Shown: positions 32,907 through 40,808 of the stretch, piece by piece
Layout of the letters: every line of letters begins with the position of its first letter
Numbering within the stretch: position 1 is the stretch's first letter
Assembly: GCA_016194335.1 (NCBI GenBank)
Contig: JACQBR010000017.1
Coordinates: 25,332 to 89,331 of the forward strand
Direction of reading: 5' to 3'
Source of the DNA: Microcaldota archaeon
GTDB taxonomy: Archaea > Micrarchaeota > Micrarchaeia > Norongarragalinales > UBA97
Length of the DNA: 64,000 nt
Notes under the pieces: generated by a model
Seen by the model: the letters and a program-made list of their open reading frames with translations, nothing else
Database searches by the model: none
What the model was told of the DNA's origin: nothing
Made by a program: the position numbers and the translations under genes

Positions 32907-33422
32907 TTACGCTTGGCCCTTCACTAGGGCTTCAATCGCGCTGATTTTCCCCTCGAGTTCCTTCAGTTCTTTCGTGCCGTCGGCGAACTTGAGCTTGGCG
33001 CTGCAGCTTTCGCAGGCGAAGTTGAATTCCGCCGCCTTTTCAAACGGCAGCTTCGCGCATCCTTTCGGGCAGGCGTAGATGGCCGTGTTCTCCCCGCCGC
33101 CCGTCTGCCTGCGCACTTCCTCCAACTCCCTCCTCTTGAGCGCGAGGTAGTTGTTCATCGCCCGGTAGCTGTTCACCCTCCACGTGTAGGTGAACCATCC
33201 GCTCTGGAGGTTCTTCTCCCGGTTGTACTCCACGATGCCGTGGTTGTGCAGCGTGTTGAGCAGCGCCCTGATTTCAACCAGCTTGAGTTTCGTGTCCGCC
33301 TCGATTTTCTCGTCCGTGACCCCGTCGCCGTTTATGCTCCTCACGACTTTCAGGCCGTCGTCTCCCGAAACTTCCTTCACGAAGCTTTCGAAGGAGAGCT
33401 TTGCAGTTTCTTTTTTAGGCAT
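32907..33422 (-). CDS. tfe: Transcription factor E (alpha)
   Basis: A 171-aa TFE, which helps RNA polymerase open promoters with TBP and TFB. The N-terminal winged helix (KLKLVEIRALLNTLHNHGIV) is followed by the coiled linker (MNNYLALKRRELEEVRRQ) and the zinc-ribbon (CPKGCAKLPFEKAAEFNFAC, then ESCSAKL). The length is typical. It lies close to the initiator tRNA gene on the same strand. Confidence 0.94.
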   Translation of the reverse strand: MPKKETAKLSFESFVKEVSGDDGLKVVRSINGDGVTDEKIEADTKLKLVEIRALLNTLHNHGIVEYNREKNLQSGWFTYTWRVNSYRAMNNYLALKRRELEEVRRQTGGGENTAIYACPKGCAKLPFEKAAEFNFACESCSAKLKFADGTKELKELEGKISAIEALVKGQA

Positions 33423-33482
33423 GTGGGGTTCGGCGCTCGCAGGGGGGTTTCAATCTGCAGTATTACCAACGCGCGCAACTAT

Positions 33483-34013
33483 TTAAGTCTTCTCCACGTT
33501 TTTTCCGTTTTGCGAGGGGATAATCCTGATTTTAGCGTTCGCGAATTTTTTTTCAAGCTCCCTCCCTTCGAACAACTCGTGAAGAAACACCGCGAGCGCC
33601 GCGACCTCGCTGTGCGGCTGGCTTCCCACCGCGATGTTGAAATCCACGATTCCGTAAAACTCCGCCGGGACCTTTTCGCTACCAACGATTACCAGCAAGT
33701 TTTCCTTCGCCAACCGCCTGCGGATTTTCCCAATCTCCGCCATGAGGGGCAGCCCGTACATCGTGAGGTGCACCTTGGCCCCGTCGAATTCCCTTGCGAA
33801 CTTCCGCGGGTTGTCGCAATAATCCGCCCCGAATCCCCCGCCCCACTTCCGCGCCGCCTTGTTTGCCGAGAGCAGCATCGCCTCGTCCCTCTCTCCGCAG
33901 AGGAGGAATCCGTCCGCGCCGAAAGCGCGCGAAACGAGGGCGCAGTGGCTGGTGACGCGCACGTCGCGCGAACGCCTGTGCGAAAGCCTCAGCACCGTCA
34001 CCTTTCCGGCCAT
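33483..34013 (-). CDS. trm56: tRNA 2'-O-methyltransferase aTrm56
   Basis: A 176-aa member of the archaeal Trm56 family, which methylates the 2'-hydroxyl of C56 in the T-loop of tRNAs. The N-terminal VTVLRLSHRRSRDVRVTSH and the SPOUT-like knot region (ENLLVIVGSEKVPAEFYGI, DFNIAVGSQPHSEVAALAVFL) are diagnostic. The start is MAGKVTVLRL at 34013; the frame continues six codons further. It borders tRNA-Lys. Confidence 0.92.
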   Translation of the reverse strand: MAGKVTVLRLSHRRSRDVRVTSHCALVSRAFGADGFLLCGERDEAMLLSANKAARKWGGGFGADYCDNPRKFAREFDGAKVHLTMYGLPLMAEIGKIRRRLAKENLLVIVGSEKVPAEFYGIVDFNIAVGSQPHSEVAALAVFLHELFEGRELEKKFANAKIRIIPSQNGKNVEKT

Positions 34014-34093
34014 AGTTTTCCAAACCAGCAAAGAATCGAAATCTTATAATACGTTGCGCGGGCACATTTAATCCGCGAATGCAAGTTTCAAGT

Positions 34094-34324
34094 GGGCCCG
34101 TAGCTCAGTTTGGCCAGAGCACTCGAAGGGATGTTTGGAAAGCAAACGCCCGTTGGTGAAGCTCTTAACCGAGGCGTCGTGGGTCCGAAAGGGGGACTTC
34201 GCGTTTTGTTCGTCGCTATCGCTCCTCTCAAAACGCTCGTGCCCCCCTACCCCTCTGTGGCGTAAGGGGGTGCGTTTAACTCGGCTTTTTGCCGAGGTCT
34301 TCCTCCGAAATCCCACCGGGCCCG
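34094..34324 (+). tRNA. tRNA-Lys (CUU) with two introns
   Basis: Acceptor GGGCCCG (34094-34100) pairs with CGGGCCC (34317-34323), discriminator G. D-arm GCTC/GAGC. Removing about 34126-34160 joins CTCG to GCTCTTAACCGAG, giving stem CTCGG/CCGAG with loop CTCTTAA and anticodon CUU (34164-34166); this intron lies at 30/31, as in the initiator gene. The T-stem GTGGG (34179-34183) and CCCAC (34312-34316) are split by about 115-127 nt inside the T-loop, whose exact splice points are not resolved. The large intron contains a GCGTTTTG/CAAAACGC hairpin. Confidence 0.92.
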
Positions 34325-34571
34325 CTTTTGCATTCGCGGTAGCGGATTCGCAACCTTTTTAAAAGGCCGTTGCGTAATGCTAATGCGGATTCTCTAAGGT
34401 GGGTTGGACTGGTCGCACCCGCCTTCCCTTGACGGGAGGGCCTGATTTTCGAAGCGACCGGTTCATTTTCGATTTTTGCCCTTACGGCCATTCTTCCCCG
34501 TTGCCCCAGTTTTCCATTCGGCCGCTGGGGATTAAATTCCCCGCCGTTTTTCTATAATCGGTTTTTGCGAA
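34325..34571. ncRNA. Possible small structured RNA
   Basis: The interval between tRNA-Lys and the rhomboid gene has no gene. A hairpin CCTTCCC/GGGAGGG (34422-34428, 34434-34440) lies inside an outer stem GGTCGC/GCGACC (34411-34416, 34454-34459). A second hairpin, CGCAAC ... GTTGCG, is at about 34350-34376. It may be a transcribed small RNA, a terminator, or degenerate repeat debris; there is no family match I can name. Confidence 0.3.
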
Positions 34572-35372
34572 ATGCCCGAATCTTTTAGCGCGCCGGTCTC
34601 CGGCCGAAAGTTCCCCTACGCGACCGCACTGATTTCCCTCGCCGTAGTCGCCTTCTATTTTTACCTCTCGGGCGGTTCCCTCTTCATAAGCGACGAGCGC
34701 CTTTCGGCGTTTTCCCTCAGCCCCGGCGGCTCGCCATTGGGGGTGGTCGCCCACCTCTTCGCCCACGTGGGCCCCCGGCACCTCGCGAGCAATGTCCTGC
34801 CCCTCTTGGCGTTCGGCTACGTTTTCGAAATGTCTGTGGGATGGCTTGAGGCGTTTTTCGTCTTTCTCGCGTCGGGCGCGATTGCGGGGGGCGTTTTTTC
34901 CCTGCTCAATCCCGCAGTCGCGCTCGTGGGCGCAAGCACGGGCGTTGCGGGCCTCATAGGGGGAAGCTGCCTCAGCGCCCCGAAGTCGGCATTCGTTCTG
35001 CTTCTCTTCACGCCTCTCTTCGTCTACTTCATCCTCCTTCCCTCCGCCGACCTCGCGTCCGGCGGCCAGGCTGCCGCCCTGGAAAAGAAATCCGGGGGCC
35101 TCGCAGACCTCTACGCGGCGCAGGTTGCCCAAAACCGGCCAAAGGAAGCGCAGCAAACTGCGCAGGAAATTTCGGCAGTTGAGCAAAGCAGGCTTGCGCT
35201 TTCGAAAGGAATCGAGCGCGAGGGGAAAAGCTCTTCCGACGCACTCGTCCATGTCGTTGGCGCGCTTGTGGGAATGGCGTTCGTCATCCTCTTCCGCAGG
35301 AGTGCCGCCGACAAGGGCGTCGCAGAGCTGGAGGAAACCATCGGCAGCCTGGGCCGTGCCCTCGGCCTCTAA
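34572..35372 (+). CDS. Rhomboid intramembrane serine protease with long internal insert
   Basis: A 266-aa rhomboid. The HxxxN motif is in HVGPRHLASNVLPLLAFG, the nucleophile is in VGASTGVAGLIGG (Ser near residue 121), and the partner His is in ALVHVVGALVGMAF (near residue 227). The roughly 105-residue distance between Ser and His is about twice that of GlpG, with a polar Gln/Ala/Glu-rich loop. It cleaves membrane proteins within the bilayer; the substrate is unknown. Start ATG 34572. Confidence 0.87.
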   Translation: MPESFSAPVSGRKFPYATALISLAVVAFYFYLSGGSLFISDERLSAFSLSPGGSPLGVVAHLFAHVGPRHLASNVLPLLAFGYVFEMSVGWLEAFFVFLASGAIAGGVFSLLNPAVALVGASTGVAGLIGGSCLSAPKSAFVLLLFTPLFVYFILLPSADLASGGQAAALEKKSGGLADLYAAQVAQNRPKEAQQTAQEISAVEQSRLALSKGIEREGKSSSDALVHVVGALVGMAFVILFRRSAADKGVAELEETIGSLGRALGL

Positions 35373-35750
35373 GCAATGCCGCCACGCCGCCCAATCAAAT
35401 CGGTTAAGAGCGTTTTTACTCCCTATTTCATTATCCGCAGGGTTGACAGAGCAGCCATGTGCTCGACTGCAGAAACGCCCTTTTCAGCCAACGACAAAAG
35501 TTGGGAAAGAATCGCTATGCGGCCATCGAGTTAGAGGGGTGCAACTCCCCTACCCTGCTCTCAGCCCGTTCTTCGCAAGCTCATCACCGTCTGTTGGCCT
35601 GACGCGTCTCGGATTCCCCGAATCCTCGATAGCCTCGCCGGCCTGTTGGCCTCCTGCGGCATTCGCTTGCTCGATGCTCGCAAACTCGAAAGTTTGCGGC
35701 ACCGGCAAACGCAAAAAGCGTTTGCGTGGAAGCGCTGGCGGAAAGTGCCG
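35373..35750. other. 378-nt gap rich in stable hairpins
   Basis: No convincing gene; the many frames in this stretch look like coincidental GC-rich openings. Hairpins at 35535-35551 (AGGGG TGCAACT CCCCT), 35679-35698 (8-bp stem CGCAAACT with CGAA loop) and 35705-35725 (GCAAACGC around AAAAA) are consistent with a transcribed non-coding RNA or a set of repeat remnants. I cannot identify it. Confidence 0.4.
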
Positions 35751-36725
35751 TCACAACTTTCTTTTCTCTGACGCTCCCAGCTTGCTTAGGATAATCGCGT
35801 TAGCTTCAGCCGCCCTGTTTCTCTCCCGCGCCCTTACTGTGACGCGCAAGTTGCGGAAAACCGCGCATTCAAGCCCGTTTACGCTCAGCTTGAGCAGGCT
35901 GCCGTAAGCGTGGGGAAGGAGCGGTTCGAGTGCCTCAAGCATCCGTTTCGTGCCGTAGTGCCTAACTTTTTTCCCCTGAGGGTTGAGGAAGAGCCACTCG
36001 CCTCCCCCGCATGAGAGTATCGCGTTCTCCCCCCCTCCTTCGAGCCGTTCAAACTGCCTTTTTGCACACGTCGGGCATTGTGGGTTGCGTTTGAGCAGGA
36101 GGGTTCTGGTTCTTGCCGTCCGGCTTTCGAAATACCGCAGTTTCCCCGTGAGTTCAGGAGTTTCTCCAGCTAGAATCCTCTTCGTTTCCTCCACTTGCAT
36201 TTCTGAAGCCATTTTAATCGCTTTGAGCTCCACTCCAACTTCGGAACAGCTGACCGGCTCGGTTGGAAGGGCGGGGGCCCAGCATTCGAAGCAGGGTCTT
36301 CCGGGAGGAACGGTTGTGGCGCACATCGCCCCGCCTGCCAGCGCGCCGCAGTAAACCCATGGAATGCCGTTCTTCAGGCAGTATTGGTTGATAAGCGCCC
36401 TCGTGCCCCAGTTGTCCGTGCAGTCAAGCACTATGCTGGCGCCGCCAAGCAGCTTCCGGGCGTTTCCCGCTCGGAGGTGCTCGCACTCAGCTTGCACTTC
36501 AACCCCGAATTTTTTTCCGGCAATCCGTTTTGCCTCGCCCGCCTTGAGCCGCCCGACACTATTTTTGCAATAAAGCGCGCATCCGCCAATGTCGCTTTCG
36601 CGGATGAAGTCCCTGTCGATTACCCGGAGCGAGATCCCCTTTAGCACGCAGAGAATTTTGAGCGAATGCGTTCCCGTCCTTCCGGCTCCGACGATGACGG
36701 CGAGCTTTCCTTTCGGTTTTTTCAC
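35751..36725 (-). CDS. ThiF/MoeB-like E1 adenylyltransferase
   Basis: A 324-aa E1-like protein. The Rossmann motif is VGAGRTGTHSLKIL, followed by DRDFIRESDIGG and DCTDNWGTRALINQYC. The zinc pairs CFEC and CPTC mark the ThiF/MoeB family, which adenylates the C-terminal Gly of sulfur-carrier or ubiquitin-like proteins. The C-terminal 70 residues are unusual. Possible functional link to the JAMM protease at 30335. No ubiquitin-like gene is seen nearby. Start ATG 36725. Confidence 0.87.
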   Translation of the reverse strand: MKKPKGKLAVIVGAGRTGTHSLKILCVLKGISLRVIDRDFIRESDIGGCALYCKNSVGRLKAGEAKRIAGKKFGVEVQAECEHLRAGNARKLLGGASIVLDCTDNWGTRALINQYCLKNGIPWVYCGALAGGAMCATTVPPGRPCFECWAPALPTEPVSCSEVGVELKAIKMASEMQVEETKRILAGETPELTGKLRYFESRTARTRTLLLKRNPQCPTCAKRQFERLEGGGENAILSCGGGEWLFLNPQGKKVRHYGTKRMLEALEPLLPHAYGSLLKLSVNGLECAVFRNLRVTVRARERNRAAEANAIILSKLGASEKRKL

Positions 36726-36810
36726 ATTTCCTTTTTCCTTCGGAAAGGCTATATTGGGGCAGGCGGTCCGGGGGCCAAGTAGGCGTTTTTTCCCTTTTTC
36801 AACGCTCCAT

Positions 36811-36843
36811 ACGTATTTATCCGTTGAGTTATAACGTAGTTAT
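36811..36843 (+). promoter_or_regulatory. Promoter and palindromic operator before the HTH/suf regulator
   Basis: CGTATTTAT (36812-36820) is TATA-like. The perfect palindrome ATAAC-GTA-GTTAT (36831-36843) sits between it and the GTG at 36858, where a repressor would block initiation. It overlaps GTTATAAC, itself a palindrome. Confidence 0.55.
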
Positions 36844-36857
36844 CGGGTGGTTTGTAG

Positions 36858-37229
36858 GTGAGTCTTGTCCCTTGTGAAGACGTCGTGAAAACATTTCTTC
36901 CGGCATTGCGCGTGGCGATTGCGCGGGAGCTCCACTCAGACTATTCGATGGACCAGGTTTCGATTGCCGGACACATGGGCGTCACGCAGGCCGCGGTGAG
37001 CAAATACCTTTCGGGCGCGATGAAGGGGGGCGTCGCAAGGCTTTCGAACGACGACAAGATCGTGGCATCGGCCAAGAAGATTGCGCGTTCGATTGCGGTC
37101 GAAAGGGTTTCCAAGCCGTCGCTGGTGACTTCCGTCTGCCAGAGTTGCATGGATTTCCGCAACGCTGATTGCGTCTTCAACAGTGTCGGTCCCGAAGGCA
37201 GCCCCCATCAGCCGCGCTTGGCGCAATAA
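36858..37229 (+). CDS. HTH regulator with CX2CX7C motif, upstream of suf
   Basis: A 123-aa DNA-binding protein. The helix-turn-helix is in YSMDQVSIAGHMGVTQAAVSKYLSG (about 30-53). The C-terminal part has SVCQSCMDFRNADCVF, a CX2CX7C pattern that could hold an Fe-S cluster or zinc. The gene lies about 100 nt before sufC on the same strand, so it may regulate the SUF operon by sensing cluster status; that role is inference. Start GTG 36858 is preceded by the palindromic operator. Confidence 0.75.
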   Translation: MSLVPCEDVVKTFLPALRVAIARELHSDYSMDQVSIAGHMGVTQAAVSKYLSGAMKGGVARLSNDDKIVASAKKIARSIAVERVSKPSLVTSVCQSCMDFRNADCVFNSVGPEGSPHQPRLAQ

Positions 37230-37329
37230 TTTCCACACCATTGCCTTTTCAGCACTGCATCATATTCGTAGGCTTCATCCTGCTTTTTTCCCAGCACGGG
37301 CTGGAGATTTCTGCGGGGGTTTTGAACTC

Positions 37330-38097
37330 ATGTCCAAACTGCTCGTAAAAGGGCTTCACGTCAGCATCGAGGGGAAGGAAATACTCAAGGGCGTCGACCT
37401 TTCGGTGCGCTCGGGGGAAGTCCACGCCATAATGGGGCCCAACGGAGGGGGGAAGAGCACCCTCGCTTCGGCGCTGATGGGCCATCCCAAATACGCAATC
37501 ACTTCCGGCGACGTCACCCTTGACGGGAAGAGCATCTTGGCCCTCGATGCCTCGAAACGCGCCCGCGCGGGCATTTTCCTCGCGTTCCAATACCCCCAGG
37601 AGGTCCAGGGCGTGAGCCTCGAGTCGTTTTTGAGAATGGCGTACAACGCCGTGCATGCCAAGCAGATAAGCCCGCTGGAGTTCAGGCCCATTTTGGAAGG
37701 GAAGATGGCGCTGCTGGGCGTTGATGGCGCGTTTGCTGGCCGTTATCTCAACGACGGTTTTTCCGGAGGGGAGAAGAAACGCGCCGAGATTCTCCAGATG
37801 GCCGTGCTTGAGCCCAAAATCGCGATTCTTGACGAGACCGACAGTGGGCTTGACGTGACTGCGCTCCAGAAGGTTGGCGAGGGGATTTGCAGAATCGCCT
37901 CCGAAACCGGCGCGGGTTGCGTCATCATCACCCATTACGAGCGCATCCTCCGCTATGTCAAGCCCGGTTTCACCCACGTGATGCTCGGCGGCAGGATTGT
38001 GAAAAGCGGCGGGTTCGAGCTGGTTTCGCAAATCGAGAAGAGGGGTTACGACTGGCTCAAGCAAGCTCAAGCGCCCGAAGAGCGCACTTCCGGTTAA
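37330..38097 (+). CDS. sufC: Fe-S assembly ATPase SufC
   Basis: A 255-aa ABC-family ATPase of the SUF machinery. The Walker A GPNGGGKSTL, Q-loop region FQYPQEVQGVSLESFL, signature FSGGEKKRAEILQM and Walker B AILDETDSGLD are intact. It energises the SufBD scaffold. The open frame reaches 37183 upstream but overlaps the regulator; MSKLLVKGLHVSIEGKE at ATG 37330 is the family start. First structural gene of sufC-B-D-S-U. Confidence 0.95.
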   Translation: MSKLLVKGLHVSIEGKEILKGVDLSVRSGEVHAIMGPNGGGKSTLASALMGHPKYAITSGDVTLDGKSILALDASKRARAGIFLAFQYPQEVQGVSLESFLRMAYNAVHAKQISPLEFRPILEGKMALLGVDGAFAGRYLNDGFSGGEKKRAEILQMAVLEPKIAILDETDSGLDVTALQKVGEGICRIASETGAGCVIITHYERILRYVKPGFTHVMLGGRIVKSGGFELVSQIEKRGYDWLKQAQAPEERTSG

Positions 38098-38107
38098 GTG
38101 ATTTGAA

Positions 38108-39508
38108 ATGGCAATCGAACTCAATTCAGAACGCGGGGGCGGCGCGGCGCTTGCGCTTGGTTACAAATTCCTCACCCGGCCCGGCATTACCGAAAGGACG
38201 GTGCGGGAAATTTCCGCAGCAAAAGGCGAGCCCGACTGGATGCTAGAGCGCAGGCTGAAGTCGTTCAGGATTTTCCAGGGCAAGCCCATTCCCACATGGG
38301 GGCCCGACCTTTCCGGCCTTGACCTAAGCGCCATCACCTATTTCGCCTCGCTTAAGGGCGGGGAGCACCGCGACTGGAAGGATGTCCCGGCCGAAATAAA
38401 GTTGCAGTTTGAAAAATTGGGGGTTCCGGAGGCGGAGCGGAAGTTCCTTTCCGGAAGCGGGGCTATGGTGGAATCACAGTGGGTTTACAAGAGCGTGCGC
38501 AAGGAGCTCGAAGATGCGGGCGTGATTTTCATGAGCACCGACGACGCCGTGCAGCAGCACCCAGAGATTGTCAAGGAATATTTCATGACCAAGTGCGTGC
38601 CTCCAACCGACAACAAGTTCGCCGCTTTGCACGGGGCGGTTTGGTCGGGTGGGGCTTTCGTTTTCATTCCGGAAGGAGTGAAGGTCGAAACTCCCATTCA
38701 GCTCTATTTCCTGATGAACTACCGGGGTTACGGCCAGTTCGAGCACACGCTACTGATTGCGGAACCGCATTCGCAAGTGAGCTACCTTGAAGCATGCAGC
38801 GCCCCGCGTTATGCCGAATCCTCGCTCCACTCCGCGGTCGTGGAGATTTTCGTGAAAAAGCGCGCTCGGGTGAAGTACACCAGCATCCAGAACTGGTCGG
38901 ACAGCGTTTACAATCTCAATACCAAGCGCTCGGTTGTGGATGAGTGCGGCTTTATGGAGTGGGTGGGTGGGAGTTTGGGCGCGAAGGTGAGCATGCTTTA
39001 TCCCTGCTCGATTTTGCGCGGCCGCGGCGCGCGGGCGGACCACATTGTTATTTCCATCGCGAAGGACGGCACGGTCAAGGACGGCGGGGCGAAGGTGATT
39101 CACGCCGCGCCCGGCACGACGAGCAATGTCGTGGCCAAAAGCATCTGCCTGGGGAGCGGGCGCGCGGGCTACCGCGGGCTTTTGCGCGTTAACAAGGGAT
39201 GCGCTAACTGCCGCGCCAGCGTGCGTTGCGATGCCTTGCTCCTGGATTCCCGCGCGCGTTCAGCGACCTTTCCCGTGATGGAAATAAACGAGAACAAGGT
39301 GGCGATTGTGCACGAGGCGACGGTTGGGCGCATCAGCGAAGACCGCCTTTTCTACCTCATGAGCCGGGGGCTGGGCGAGAACGAGGCCAAGGCCCTGATA
39401 GTGCGGGGTTTTGTCGAGCCACTTCTCAACGCCCTGCCGCTCGAATACGCCGTGGAATTCAGCAGGTACATAGAAATGGAAATCGAAGGGCCCGGCGCAG
39501 TGGGCTGA
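38108..39508 (+). CDS. sufB: Fe-S scaffold protein SufB
   Basis: A 466-aa SufB. The long beta-helix core carries the family motifs YFMTKCVPPTDNKFAALHGAV, HTLLIAEPHSQVSYLEACSAP and the C-terminal LFYLMSRGLGENEAKALIVRGF. It forms the cluster-building scaffold with SufD and SufC. Begins 11 nt after sufC. Length is typical. Confidence 0.96.
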   Translation: MAIELNSERGGGAALALGYKFLTRPGITERTVREISAAKGEPDWMLERRLKSFRIFQGKPIPTWGPDLSGLDLSAITYFASLKGGEHRDWKDVPAEIKLQFEKLGVPEAERKFLSGSGAMVESQWVYKSVRKELEDAGVIFMSTDDAVQQHPEIVKEYFMTKCVPPTDNKFAALHGAVWSGGAFVFIPEGVKVETPIQLYFLMNYRGYGQFEHTLLIAEPHSQVSYLEACSAPRYAESSLHSAVVEIFVKKRARVKYTSIQNWSDSVYNLNTKRSVVDECGFMEWVGGSLGAKVSMLYPCSILRGRGARADHIVISIAKDGTVKDGGAKVIHAAPGTTSNVVAKSICLGSGRAGYRGLLRVNKGCANCRASVRCDALLLDSRARSATFPVMEINENKVAIVHEATVGRISEDRLFYLMSRGLGENEAKALIVRGFVEPLLNALPLEYAVEFSRYIEMEIEGPGAVG

Positions 39509-39561
39509 AAAACGCCGGCGGCCGGTGGGGTTGGCTTGCGTGGTTGTAGGGTTGGCGCACA

Positions 39562-40806
39562 ATGGATGAACTCTTTCCCAATTTCAATCGCGATTCGGTC
39601 CAACGCATTTGGAAATCCGCCGGGGAACCGCCGTGGATGCTCCCCCTGCGCCTCTCGGCCTTTGACAGATTCATCGAGCTCGAACTGCCCAGGTGGAAAA
39701 TCGCTGGCGAAGGCAAGCTCGAGGCGCGCTACCTTCCGGACTGGAGATACACCGACGTGAGCCGGCTAGATTTTTCCCGCCAATCGCCCTCCGAGTTCAT
39801 CCCTCCTAAAATAGTGGTGGCGCAAGAGGACGAAGGCAAGGTCGCCGCCCTCCCCCTTTCCCAAGCCGCGGCCGAATATCCCCGGCTGGTGAAGGAGCAT
39901 TTCCTTTCACTCTTCGACTGGGCAGGCGTGAAGTTTTCCGCCCTCCACGCGGCGTTCTTCAACTCCCCCGCGTTCGTGATGGTCGAGGATGGCGCGCAAT
40001 TGAGTTCGCCCGTGAAAATTTCCTTTTCAAACTCCGGGTCCTCCCACATTTCCTCCCACGCGCTGGTAATCCTCGGAGAGAATTCAAGCGCCGCCGTGAT
40101 TGAGGAAAGGTCGGCCAGGAATTCCCTCTGCACCCACGCGTGCGAAATGATTCTTGCCGATGGAAGTTCGCTCGACTACTCCGCGCTGCAGCTTCACGAC
40201 GAAAATTCGCTCGATTTTTTTGCCGTGCGCAGCAGGCACTGCCCAAACGCTTCACTCGCGCACTTCAGCGCGATTTTGGGCTCAAAGTTTTGCAAGGCAT
40301 CGATCGCCCCCCAACTCGCGGGGGAGGGGGCGTCTGCAAGCGTGCGGTCGTTTTTCTTCACCAACGGAAACCAGCACCTCGACTTGAGCACCAACGCAGT
40401 CCACTCTTCCTCCCGAACGTGCAGCGACACCATGGTCAAGGGCGTGCTTGACGGGAGCTCGACTTCGGTTTACAAGGGCGCCATCTCAATCGCGGCCAAT
40501 TCCATCCAGTGCGTTTCGGACCTTAACGAGCACGTCCTTCTTTTGAGCGAAGAGGCGCACAGCGACGCCATCCCCTCCCTCGACATCAACAACAACGACG
40601 TGACTGCCGGCCACGGCGCTTCCGTGGGCAGCGTGGATCCCGAGCAGCTTTTCTACCTGATGAGCCGCGGGCTTAGCAAATCGCAGGCGCAGGCGGCAAT
40701 CGTTGAGGGTTTTTTCGAGCCCCTCATATGCGGCCTGCCTTCGGAAGAGGTCCGCGCCCGCGCGCGTCTCGCCATTGCACAAAAGCTTTCCGGCACAAAG
40801 CGATAA
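39562..40806 (+). CDS. sufD: Fe-S scaffold protein SufD
   Basis: A 414-aa SufD, the partner of SufB. It shares the C-terminal SufB/D core (AHSDAIPSLDINNNDVTAGH, LFYLMSRGLSKSQAQAAIVEG) but lacks the SufB-specific cysteine pattern. It follows sufB after 53 nt and precedes sufS with two nt between stop and start. Together these form the SufBCD complex. Confidence 0.94.
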   Translation: MDELFPNFNRDSVQRIWKSAGEPPWMLPLRLSAFDRFIELELPRWKIAGEGKLEARYLPDWRYTDVSRLDFSRQSPSEFIPPKIVVAQEDEGKVAALPLSQAAAEYPRLVKEHFLSLFDWAGVKFSALHAAFFNSPAFVMVEDGAQLSSPVKISFSNSGSSHISSHALVILGENSSAAVIEERSARNSLCTHACEMILADGSSLDYSALQLHDENSLDFFAVRSRHCPNASLAHFSAILGSKFCKASIAPQLAGEGASASVRSFFFTNGNQHLDLSTNAVHSSSRTCSDTMVKGVLDGSSTSVYKGAISIAANSIQCVSDLNEHVLLLSEEAHSDAIPSLDINNNDVTAGHGASVGSVDPEQLFYLMSRGLSKSQAQAAIVEGFFEPLICGLPSEEVRARARLAIAQKLSGTKR

Positions 40807-40808
40807 CA

